The translations under genes were made by a program, and so were the position numbers. Source: Chlorobiaceae bacterium (GTDB lineage Bacteria > Bacteroidota > Chlorobiia > Chlorobiales > Chlorobiaceae). Taken from it: a stretch of 41,049 bases of DNA. Of this stretch, positions 33,862-41,049 are shown piece after piece. The DNA lies in assembly GCA_013334225.1 (NCBI GenBank), contig JAAXXY010000024.1:1-41049 (forward strand), written 5' to 3'. The stretch's first letter is position 1. Each line of letters begins with the position of its first letter. The notes under the pieces are model-generated. The model saw nothing but the letters and a program-made list of their open reading frames with translations, did no database searches and had not been told where the DNA came from.

Positions 33862-34413
33862 ATGATTCTGACTTCAGAGCGAAACCCCGAACCCTTGGAT
33901 AGAATAGTTATGGAAACGATATCAGCGACACAGCCTGACTGGAGCCGTGAAACTATCATTCCGGGTCGGTATGAGCCTGCAAAATATCTTCTTGCGGCTG
34001 TGCGCAGGTATCAGCGGCTGAAATCCCGGGGAGGTGCAACCGCAAAATTACTGCTTCCTCTGACGGTGTTTTCCCATCGTTTCTGGAGCGCGGTATGCGG
34101 GGCTGACATTCCTCTGAATTCAAAAATTGGCGGCGGGTTCATGATGCCTCATCCGAACGGAATTGTGATCCATCCGGATGCGGAAATCGGGCCTAATTGC
34201 CTTTTCTTTCAGCAGGTTACCATCGGTACGGGCCCTCTGCCGGGAACACCGGTCATCCAGGGTCATGTCGATATCGGAGCGGGAGCGAAGGTTCTCGGCG
34301 GAGTGACGATCGGCGCCCATGCCAGGGTAGGAGCCAATGCAGTCGTGATCAATGACATACCGGATAATGCCACCGCGATCGGAATACCTGCGGTAGTCAG
34401 AAAGAAAGAATAA
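33862..34413 (+). CDS. Second serine acetyltransferase-like O-acetyltransferase
   Basis: 183 residues. Helical N-terminal half, then hexapeptide repeats: SKIGGGFMMPHPNGIVIHP, AEIGPNCLFFQQVTIGTGP, VDIGAGAKVLGGVTIGAHA and RVGANAVVIND, with PDNATAIGIPAVV at the end. It has the CysE-like EPS acetyltransferase pattern and is only distantly similar to the copy at 25.5 kb, so the two probably act on different positions. Start at ATG 33862 (preceded by GAGAAAG); ATG 33910 is an alternative. The 160 bases before it contain no convincing gene. Confidence 0.87.
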   Translation: MILTSERNPEPLDRIVMETISATQPDWSRETIIPGRYEPAKYLLAAVRRYQRLKSRGGATAKLLLPLTVFSHRFWSAVCGADIPLNSKIGGGFMMPHPNGIVIHPDAEIGPNCLFFQQVTIGTGPLPGTPVIQGHVDIGAGAKVLGGVTIGAHARVGANAVVINDIPDNATAIGIPAVVRKKE

Positions 34414-34608
34414 AAAATACGCGGAAATGAAAACGTCAGGTATTTGTGTGATATATGGCAGAGGGGCATGTTTCCCGATCAATGCATTGATTCCGGTGCA
34501 AGGTTCAATAACAGGGAGCCGGTTTTTCCGTTTTACAAACCAGGTTTGACATGTGTTGCGATTATAGCAGATGGTTTTTTAAAAAATACTCTTTAATGGA
34601 CGAAAGTC

Positions 34609-36051
34609 ATGGGTAGCATACCCGGAAATGTTCTGGTACCGATAGCTTACGCAAGTTGGCCTGTCATTGTCATAACTCTTTTCAAGAGGTTTGATCATCG
34701 CCAGGCAATTGCAATAGGTTTTATCGCCGGCTGGATGTTTCTTCCGGTTGCAAGCCTGGATATCATGTTTCTGCACAACACCAAAACAGTTGTTATCTGT
34801 CTCAGTATTCTGGTAAGCGCGTATCTTTTCGAGAAGGAAAAACTTCTGGCATTCCGGTTCAATGCCGCTGACCTTCCAATGATCCTCTGGTGCACATCCC
34901 CCTTTTTCTCCTCGATGGTGAACGGGGATGGTCTTTATGATGCCCTGTCGCAAACACTGACGCAAAGTGAACGATGGGGTATGCCCTATTACATTGCAAG
35001 GGTTTATTTCTGCGATGTTGAAAGCATAAAAATCCTTGCTTTTGCCATTTTCATCGGAGCGATTGTCTACATCCCGTTCTGCGGTTTCGAATTGGTCATG
35101 AGCCCCCAACTGCACCGTCTTACGTATGGGTTCCATCAAAGTGATTTCGTGCAGTCGCTCAGGGATGGGGGAGGGTACAGGCCGATGGTCTATATGGACC
35201 ATGGACTGATGACTTCAATGTGGATGGTTCTCGGTGTTTTGCTTGGCAGCTGGCTGTTATTCAGTGGAATGCTGCCGAAAAAAATCCTGTTCATACCTTC
35301 TCACTACCTGCTTCTCGCCCTCGTTTTCACGACAGTCATCATGCGTTCCGCAGGAGCTATAACCCTCCTGTTGATCGCACTTCTCGTTCTTTACGTTACA
35401 AACAAAACAAAAAACATCGTACTGGTTATCATTCTTTTCCTGCTTCCCTCTCTTTATATCATTACCAGATCTACCGGTTACTGGGACGGACGGAATCTCT
35501 CCGGTCTTGTCGCTGAAAAATACAGTGTTACCCGCTCACAATCCTTGCAGTTCCGTTTCGACAATGAAACCATTCTTGTCCGGAAGGCTTTGCAGGGAAG
35601 CTTTTTCGGATGGGGAGGGTTCGGGCGTTCAAGGGTGTATGACGAGAAAGGAAGAGATATCAGCGTAACAGATGGTCTGTGGGTCATTACGCTTGGTGTC
35701 AATGGAATATTCGGCCTCACCATGCTGGTCATGGCCATTCAGTGGCCGTCCCTGCTGTTTTTGAAACGCGTCAAACCTGAGCTGTGGAATTCCGGCATGT
35801 GGGGCACTTCTGCCGCCATGGCGATTTTTCTCGGGATTTATATGATCGACAATTTACTGAACGCCATGATCAATCCTGTTTATATGCTGTTTGGCGGTTC
35901 ACTGGTCAGTATGTGTTACAACGAGGATCCTGCTCTTTCCGGCAGTTACGAAACGGAAAGTATTCAGGTTGAAAAGGAGTTGACCGTGTTGACTCCCGGA
36001 ACCCGTTTTATTCCTTCACTGAATGCAACGCCATCACGATTTATCGGATAA
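34609..36051 (+). CDS. Wzy-like O-antigen polymerase/ligase family membrane protein
   Basis: 480 residues with ten or more hydrophobic segments and a large polar loop around 280-350. The RPMVYMDHGLMTSMWM segment, the MRSAGAITLLLIALLVL segment and the WGGFGRSRVYDEKGRDIS loop fit the O-antigen ligase/polymerase superfamily (PF04932-like), which shows little sequence conservation. In this context the probable role is polymerisation of repeat units on the periplasmic side. The hydrophilic C-terminal 50 residues are unusual. Assignment rests on topology, loop pattern and neighbours. Confidence 0.8.
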   Translation: MGSIPGNVLVPIAYASWPVIVITLFKRFDHRQAIAIGFIAGWMFLPVASLDIMFLHNTKTVVICLSILVSAYLFEKEKLLAFRFNAADLPMILWCTSPFFSSMVNGDGLYDALSQTLTQSERWGMPYYIARVYFCDVESIKILAFAIFIGAIVYIPFCGFELVMSPQLHRLTYGFHQSDFVQSLRDGGGYRPMVYMDHGLMTSMWMVLGVLLGSWLLFSGMLPKKILFIPSHYLLLALVFTTVIMRSAGAITLLLIALLVLYVTNKTKNIVLVIILFLLPSLYIITRSTGYWDGRNLSGLVAEKYSVTRSQSLQFRFDNETILVRKALQGSFFGWGGFGRSRVYDEKGRDISVTDGLWVITLGVNGIFGLTMLVMAIQWPSLLFLKRVKPELWNSGMWGTSAAMAIFLGIYMIDNLLNAMINPVYMLFGGSLVSMCYNEDPALSGSYETESIQVEKELTVLTPGTRFIPSLNATPSRFIG

Positions 36052-36071
36052 CATTTTAAGCGTTCGTCTGG

Positions 36072-36482
36072 ATGAAAACCATGTTCTTCAAAGACAATAT
36101 TCTGAAATCCGAGTGGAATAATTACCTGACTCTTCTCGGTTACTGGATACTGTTGCTTTTCATGGTTTTTGCAGGAAGTTTCATGCCTTTTTCATCCATC
36201 CTTCATTACGTTTTTCTTATTGATACGATTGCGCATCTGATTCTTTTCAGCATACTGGCTTTCATTCCAATGATCCTGATGCAGAACCGCAAGGCGGCGT
36301 TGCTGATCTCTCTGGCGATGACACCGGTCGGGTACCTTCTTGAATGGCTGCATATCGTAGTGACAGATGAGAGTTTCAGTGCCATCAATGTCTTTGCCAA
36401 CAATGCAGGAGTTTTTGCCGGAATGATAACAGGATTTATCGTACGCCTTAAAAATCATTATTCACAGGAAGAAAACAGGTGA
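36072..36482 (+). CDS. VanZ-like family membrane protein
   Basis: 136 residues, four hydrophobic segments. The VanZ pattern is visible: DTIAHLILFSILAFIP early, then EWLHIVVTDESFSAINVFAN with NNAGVFAGMITGF. The conserved Asp-His and Glu-x-x-His/Gln residues lie in membrane loops. VanZ-like proteins in EPS loci have no proven role; they may modify lipid or glycopeptide carriers. It starts 20 bases after the Wzy-like gene and probably belongs to its transcript. Confidence 0.85.
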   Translation: MKTMFFKDNILKSEWNNYLTLLGYWILLLFMVFAGSFMPFSSILHYVFLIDTIAHLILFSILAFIPMILMQNRKAALLISLAMTPVGYLLEWLHIVVTDESFSAINVFANNAGVFAGMITGFIVRLKNHYSQEENR

Positions 36483-36557
36483 AGGAATCGGGTTTATCTG
36501 CTGACAGGCGGTGTAAAAAATTAAAAAAAACAGTCAATGCAACAAGAAGGATCTGAC

Positions 36558-37625
36558 ATGCCTGCACCATCGGAACTTACCGGGATTGATTGCGTCATTA
36601 TTGGCGTCAATTGTGAAAAAACGCTTGAACGCTGTATACAATCAATTCTTTCGGGAAGATATCCTGATCGTAAACTGCATGTTATCTATTCTGATGGAGG
36701 TTCTACAGACCGAAGTGTTGCAATAGCCCGTCAGTTCAGTCAGGTAACGGTAGTAGAACTGACTCCTGAACATCCAACGCCGGGCCTTGGAAGAAATGCC
36801 GGATGGAAAAAAGGGCAATCCCCTTATGTCCAGTTTCTTGACTCGGACACCATACTTGACCCTGACTGGCTGATGACTGCTGTAGATGCAATGAAGAACC
36901 CGGCTGTCGGGGCAGTGAGGGGATACAGAAAGGAGCTGCATCCCGAACGCTCCTTTTTCAACTGGATCGGTGATCTGGAATGGAACACAACCCCGGGAGA
37001 GTGCGACAGTTTCGGAGGTGATGTGCTGATCCGCCGTTCCGCACTTACAGAAAGCGGAGGTTATGACGAAGAGCTTGTCGGAGGTGAGGACCCTGAGCTG
37101 AGCTGGCGGGTAAGCAGGCAGGGCTGGAAAATCATCATGCTCGATGCGCTGATGACGAGCCATGACCTGGCCATGCTGAAAACAAGCCAGTACTTGAAAC
37201 GTTCTTTCCGTTCCGGCTATGCTTTCGCGGCCGTCAAGCGCAGGATTTCGGGCACCCGGAGCGATTTCTGGAAAGCCGATTGGCGCAGGATCGTTATCAA
37301 GAGCAGCGGTTTTATCATCTTTTCATGCATCGGCTTTCTTATTCTTCTGTTTCTGAGAAACCTTCCGGGTTTCGTCATTTTTCTGCTTTCTCTCATGGTG
37401 GGATGCACCATGCTGTTTTCACCCCGCCTTTTCAGGGTCGAAAAGTTCATGAAAGAAAACAGGCTGAACAGAACCGATGCAAAAAAATATGCATGGCACT
37501 GCTCGCTGGTCGTACTTCCTCAATTTTTCGGGTTTATTCGTTTTTATTATGGCGAGATATTCAACAAACCGCTGAGAAACAAGCGAAGCGCTCTCAAAAC
37601 AGGACTCTCAACCCCCGGCACATGA
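36558..37625 (+). CDS. Glycosyltransferase family 2 with C-terminal membrane segments
   Basis: 355 residues. The GT-A domain reads IDCVIIGVNCEKTLERCIQS, VIYSDGGSTDRSV, GLGRNAGWKKGQSPYVQFLD with the metal-binding SDT, GGDVLIRRSALTESGGYDEE and GGEDPELSWRV. Two hydrophobic segments near 250-295 anchor the C-terminal part. I prefer ATG 36558, because AAGGA lies six bases ahead of it; ATG 36537 is in frame. The stop overlaps the start of the next gene by four bases (ATGA). Confidence 0.9.
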   Translation: MPAPSELTGIDCVIIGVNCEKTLERCIQSILSGRYPDRKLHVIYSDGGSTDRSVAIARQFSQVTVVELTPEHPTPGLGRNAGWKKGQSPYVQFLDSDTILDPDWLMTAVDAMKNPAVGAVRGYRKELHPERSFFNWIGDLEWNTTPGECDSFGGDVLIRRSALTESGGYDEELVGGEDPELSWRVSRQGWKIIMLDALMTSHDLAMLKTSQYLKRSFRSGYAFAAVKRRISGTRSDFWKADWRRIVIKSSGFIIFSCIGFLILLFLRNLPGFVIFLLSLMVGCTMLFSPRLFRVEKFMKENRLNRTDAKKYAWHCSLVVLPQFFGFIRFYYGEIFNKPLRNKRSALKTGLSTPGT

Positions 37626-38845
37626 CAACAAAACCGATCGGCTATCTCTGCAGCGAATACCCTGCAATTTCGCACACATTTATTTACAGGGAAATCGAGT
37701 CCCTCCGTGAGGCAGGAATGACTGTTCATACCGCCTCTGTTCACAGGCCGGAGAAGCTCCAGGTGATGACGGCTGACGAGCAGAAGGAAGCGGCAGAGAC
37801 CCTCATGGTGCTGTCACAGTCTGTTCCGTCGATTCTTGGTGCGCATCTCGACTGTATCAGGAGAAGTCCTGCCGGTTATCTGCGCATGATGTCGGCTGCG
37901 CTCAAACTGATGAAAAAAGGTCAGAAAAGCCCGGTAAAAGCAGCCGCCTACTTTGCGGAAGCCGGTATCGTGCTGCAGTGGCTTCACCGGCACGGCATCA
38001 CCCATGTCCACGAACACTTCGCCAATCCCACGGCTATTGTCGCCATGCTGATGAAAACTTACGGCGGGGTAACCTACAGCATTTCAGTCCATGGCCCGGA
38101 TATTTTTTACAATGTCGACTCCCTGCTGCTTCAGGAAAAAGTCCGCGAAGCGGCGTTTGTGCGCAGCATCAGTCACTACTGCACAAGCCAGCTCATGCGC
38201 ATCAGCGATCCCGACGAATGGCACAAACTGCACATCGTCCGGTGCGGGGTCAATCCCGAGCTCTATTCGGTAAGGCCGGAACCGCACAATACCATTCCGA
38301 ACATTCTCTGTGTCGGCAGGCTGGTTCCGGCAAAAGGGCAGCATATCCTGCTGGAAGCCTGCCTGCAGCTGAAAAAAGAAGGGATCGAGTTTCAGCTCAC
38401 GTTTGTCGGCGACGGTCCCGACCGCAAATCTCTCGAAGAGTACACCGGCAGCCGGAATTTGAGCGGCTCGGTTACCTTCACCGGAGCGCTGGGGCAGGAT
38501 GCAGTCCGGACCTATTATGACAAAGCAGATCTTTTCGTCCTCGCAAGTTTTGCCGAAGGAGTGCCCGTTGTCCTTATGGAAGCCATGGCAAAAGAGATCC
38601 CGGTCGTTTCAACACGGATCACCGGTATTCCGGAGCTGATCGACCACGAACATGACGGTCTGCTCGCCACTCCCGGTGATGTCGATGACCTTGCCCTCCA
38701 GATAGGCAAGCTGCTCGCGAACCCGCAATTGCGGACCTCGCTTGGAAAGGCGGGCCGGAAAAAAGTGATGTCGCTCTACAACCAGCACAGCAACAACCGG
38801 ATGATGGTCGATCTTTTCAACAAAGAGTGTCAGACAGCACCATGA
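37622..38845 (+). CDS. Glycosyltransferase family 4, colanic-acid-type
   Basis: 407 residues. It begins KPIGYLCSEYPAISHTFIYR, the N-terminal pattern of WcaL/AmsK-like transferases, then has GITHVHEHFANPTAIVAM, ISVHGPDIF, ILCVGRLVPAKGQHILLEA, FVGDGPDRKSLEEY and the E-x7-E motif in AEGVPVVLMEAMAKEIP. The start is fixed by the ATGA overlap with the upstream gene and by the family N-terminus; the frame is open 340 bases further upstream, but that part only overlaps the previous gene. The stop overlaps the next start by four bases. The sequence is visibly more G/C-rich than the 23-30 kb part. Confidence 0.93.
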   Translation: MTTKPIGYLCSEYPAISHTFIYREIESLREAGMTVHTASVHRPEKLQVMTADEQKEAAETLMVLSQSVPSILGAHLDCIRRSPAGYLRMMSAALKLMKKGQKSPVKAAAYFAEAGIVLQWLHRHGITHVHEHFANPTAIVAMLMKTYGGVTYSISVHGPDIFYNVDSLLLQEKVREAAFVRSISHYCTSQLMRISDPDEWHKLHIVRCGVNPELYSVRPEPHNTIPNILCVGRLVPAKGQHILLEACLQLKKEGIEFQLTFVGDGPDRKSLEEYTGSRNLSGSVTFTGALGQDAVRTYYDKADLFVLASFAEGVPVVLMEAMAKEIPVVSTRITGIPELIDHEHDGLLATPGDVDDLALQIGKLLANPQLRTSLGKAGRKKVMSLYNQHSNNRMMVDLFNKECQTAP

Positions 38846-40041
38846 TACTATTTGAAATCATAGCGGAAATTCTGCTTGTCATACTCGCCCTGCCTGCAGG
38901 CTACCTGCTGCTGTGCACCATTGCGGCATACCTTTTCCGGAAAAAAGTCCCGGCTGAAAACAGGTTCCTCAATATCGGCATAGTCATCCCTGCCCATAAT
39001 GAAGAAGAGGGGATCGCCCGCACTGTCAGGGGACTTTTCAGCTGCAATTATCCTGCTGATCGGTTTACAGTCTACGTCATTGCCGACAACTGCACTGACC
39101 GGACGGCCGAAAGTGCCCGGCATGCCGGTGCGGTTGTTTTTGAACGCTTCGACAGCATCAACAGGGGCAAAGGCCAGGCACTCGACTGGTTTCTGAAAAC
39201 CTGCAGTGATATCTATGTGCAAACCGATGCAATCACCATCATCGATGCCGATGTCATGCCTGACAAGGGTTACCTGCGTGAAATAAGCCTCTCTCTCAGT
39301 CAACCGGATATTCAGGTTGTCCAGGCATTCAACAGCGTCAGTAACCCGGAAGCCGGCTGGCGTCCGGCGCTCAGTGACGCGGCATTCAATATCATCTGCC
39401 ATCTTCGGGTGGCGGGCTCGGTAAAACTGGCGGGAACAGCAGTACTGAAAGGCAACGGCATGGCATTCCGTACCGCCATACTCAAACAATACGGATGGCC
39501 CTGCCACTCTATCGTCGAAGATATGGAGTTCACCCTGCGCCTTCTTGTCGACGGCATCACGGTGCAGTATAACCCGGATGCGGTTATCCGCAGCGAAATG
39601 GTCACCTCCGGCAAAAGCGCATCGAGCCAGAGAAGCCGATGGGAAGGTGGACGTTTCATGCTTGTCAGAAACATGTCCGGGCCGCTCCTTAAACGATTCG
39701 CAACAACCGGCCGGATACAATACCTCTATGCTTTCGCTGAACTTGCAACACCGCCGCTTTCCCTACTGGTCATGCTTTTCGCTGTCGCTACGGCGGCGTC
39801 TTTTCTTTTGCTCGATGGTGCATGGCTTGCACTCGCGGTGTCGTTCTGGGCGATTCTCGTATTCTATGTCGTTTCAGGACAGATTCAGCGCCGGGCATCA
39901 CGTTCAACGTGGATGTACCTCGCGGCAGCACCTTTATATGTCCTGTGGAAAATTCCGCTGTATGCCGGAATGCTGGTGAAGAAAAAAAGTATCGCCTGGG
40001 TCAGAACGGCCAGAGAATCGGAAAAAGTTGAAAAAAAATAA
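38842..40041 (+). CDS. Processive-type glycosyltransferase family 2 (membrane)
   Basis: 399 residues. One N-terminal membrane helix (ILLVILALPAGYLLLCTIAA), then the GT2 domain: IGIVIPAHNEEEGIARTV, ADNCTDRTAESA, IIDADVMPDKGYL (D-x-D), GNGMAFRTAIL, VEDMEFTLRLL and the Q-x-x-R-W motif (QRSRWEGG), then three or more membrane helices at the end. This is the BcsA/PgaC-like layout of membrane-embedded beta-glycosyltransferases, so it may build chains processively. The start ATG 38842 overlaps the previous stop (ATGA); an in-frame GTG 15 bases earlier is unlikely. Confidence 0.9.
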   Translation: MILFEIIAEILLVILALPAGYLLLCTIAAYLFRKKVPAENRFLNIGIVIPAHNEEEGIARTVRGLFSCNYPADRFTVYVIADNCTDRTAESARHAGAVVFERFDSINRGKGQALDWFLKTCSDIYVQTDAITIIDADVMPDKGYLREISLSLSQPDIQVVQAFNSVSNPEAGWRPALSDAAFNIICHLRVAGSVKLAGTAVLKGNGMAFRTAILKQYGWPCHSIVEDMEFTLRLLVDGITVQYNPDAVIRSEMVTSGKSASSQRSRWEGGRFMLVRNMSGPLLKRFATTGRIQYLYAFAELATPPLSLLVMLFAVATAASFLLLDGAWLALAVSFWAILVFYVVSGQIQRRASRSTWMYLAAAPLYVLWKIPLYAGMLVKKKSIAWVRTARESEKVEKK

Positions 40042-40091
40042 CAAACCCCGCAGGCGCTGATAACCAAAGGTGATCATTGCCTGCAACCATC

Positions 40092-41049
40092 ATGCGAATG
40101 CAGAATATGAAAACAACGATACTGTACGCCGGGCTTGCGACACCCCATGTCGGCTGGTTGCCGATAGATGAATTTGCTGAACTGCTTGCGCTCTATTTTC
40201 AAGCAGATGTCCTATCGACCAGACCGGTTCATGAATCACTGACCGATCGTCTTTTACATTCCCGCCGGGGAGGTTTTGAGCCGCTGCAGAATGTTTCCGG
40301 AGGCGACGTTCTGATCGTAGTTGCAAGAGGCCCCAACGATCTGGCCATGATCAATGCCATACCTGATTGCCGCAAAAAATTCGGCAAAATTTTCGGGTTC
40401 ATTACCGATTCCTATTTCCAGCAGGGGTTTGTCAGGGAAACAGCACTCTTCGATGCGATAACGGTTACCGCTCATGAAGATGTCGACTATCCGAAATCAC
40501 GATTCGGGATACCGGTTCATCAGTTGTACCAGGGTGCCGACTGCCTGACCTGGGTGCCGCGCGATCTGAAGAAAAGAGAGATCGATCTTATCAGTTTCGG
40601 CCGGACGCCCCCAAGCTATCAGGAGTGTTTTTCAAAACGGTTCCATCCGCCGGGTTCGCCATATATCTATCTGCACTCTCCTATAGGCAATATATCGGGT
40701 CCCGGAGTTCATCTGGAACGCGGCATGCTGCTCAAACTGCTGCACCGGACCCGCATATCTCTCGCTTTTCATCTTTATGTGGAGCCGCAGGGTGACCGGC
40801 CCCGCTCGATGATGGTGACCAGCAGGTGGCTTGAATCACTGCTTTCGGGCTGTCTCGTTGCCGGCCGGCGTCCCGTATCACGTATGGCGGACGATATGCT
40901 TTTCTGGCCGGGATCGACGATCGAGCTGTCCGAAGACCCTCGGACGGCATCGGATGAACTTGTTGCCCTTCTCGGGGACAATGACGGGCTCGATCAGCAG
41001 CGCTGCGACAATATTTTCATGATGATCACCCATCATGACTGGCGTTACC
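40092..41049 (+). CDS. CgeB-like glycosyltransferase, cut by the window end
   Basis: 319 complete codons with no stop before the edge. The N-terminus (ILYAGLATPHVGWLPIDEFA) and a middle segment FGKIFGFITDSYFQQGF, then DLISFGRTPPSYQECF, lead to a C-terminal segment with TSRWLESLLSGCLVAGRRP and AHATPase-free GT-B pattern, similar to the CgeB/Glyco_trans_1_2 (PF13524) domain. Three in-frame ATGs (40092, 40098, 40107) are possible starts; 40107 gives MKTTILYAG, a typical GT-B beginning. It continues the EPS gene run, 50 bases after the GT2 gene. Donor and acceptor are unknown. Confidence 0.75.
   Translation, partial: MRMQNMKTTILYAGLATPHVGWLPIDEFAELLALYFQADVLSTRPVHESLTDRLLHSRRGGFEPLQNVSGGDVLIVVARGPNDLAMINAIPDCRKKFGKIFGFITDSYFQQGFVRETALFDAITVTAHEDVDYPKSRFGIPVHQLYQGADCLTWVPRDLKKREIDLISFGRTPPSYQECFSKRFHPPGSPYIYLHSPIGNISGPGVHLERGMLLKLLHRTRISLAFHLYVEPQGDRPRSMMVTSRWLESLLSGCLVAGRRPVSRMADDMLFWPGSTIELSEDPRTASDELVALLGDNDGLDQQRCDNIFMMITHHDWRY

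Noticed and set aside
33702..33902. 66-codon frame overlapping the stop of the Wzc-like gene
   Set aside because: Starts with a TAATG overlap, but the translation looks random and it runs into the acetyltransferase gene.
37280..37621. N-terminal extension of the GT4 gene
   Set aside because: It overlaps the upstream GT2 gene in another frame; the family N-terminus and an ATGA overlap place the start at 37622.
1..41049. tRNA, rRNA, transposase genes or a full CRISPR array
   Set aside because: I saw no cloverleaf, rRNA segment, transposase or regularly spaced direct repeats.

Overview
The window looks like a chromosomal segment of a green sulfur bacterium (Chlorobi; Chlorobium, Chlorobaculum or Prosthecochloris type). 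The pointers are a CrtQ-type carotene desaturase close to a class III glutamine synthetase and an Lrp regulator, and a small repetitive protein that recalls chlorosome envelope proteins. This is inference from gene content; no rRNA or other marker is present to fix the species.

Layout. (1) 1-3.7 kb: an eroded accessory patch. It holds an AlbA_2/HATPase-type regulator split by a one-base frameshift, an Abi-like (TIGR02391) protein that has lost its C-terminus, a pair of small minus-strand genes (unknown protein plus XRE helix-turn-helix protein, toxin-antitoxin-like), and a 52-codon DUF2934 gene with its own terminator. (2) 4.1-9.6 kb: dut on the plus strand, then a minus-strand block that reads crtQ -> arsS (radical SAM) -> two rSAM-associated transferases (TIGR04282, TIGR04283) -> a repetitive, possibly chlorosomal protein. 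(3) 9.7-13.4 kb: nitrogen metabolism (Lrp/AsnC regulator and type III glutamine synthetase) and a YjbQ-family protein, with a strong terminator between them. (4) 13.7-41 kb: a large plus-strand exopolysaccharide (EPS) or capsule locus that runs off the right edge.

The EPS locus has a signalling head and an assembly body. The head is a REC-PAS-PAS-histidine kinase overlapping a REC-PAS-PP2C (SpoIIE/RsbU-type) phosphatase. These are followed by a WecG/TagA transferase, an intact initiating phosphoglycosyl transferase, a STAS protein, a fusion of a catalytically degenerate nucleotidyltransferase with a hexapeptide coil and a degenerate phosphoglycosyl transferase, a second STAS protein and an RsbW-like ATPase. 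Several of these overlap by 4 bp. Phosphatase, STAS proteins and kinase are the full parts list of a partner-switching module, but no sigma factor is visible. The module therefore probably acts on polysaccharide synthesis itself, by analogy with SypA/SypE of Aliivibrio fischeri. The body supplies glycosyltransferases (families 2, 4 and 8), an acyltransferase, two left-handed-helix O-acetyltransferases, Wza-type export lipoprotein, Wzx-type flippase, a Wzz/Wzc-like protein whose P-loop lysine is gone, a Wzy/ligase-like membrane protein and a VanZ-like protein: a nearly complete Wzx/Wzy-type pathway.

The most interesting signal is the regulatory head, especially the doubly degenerate fusion protein between the two STAS genes, together with the P-loop-defective copolymerase further downstream.
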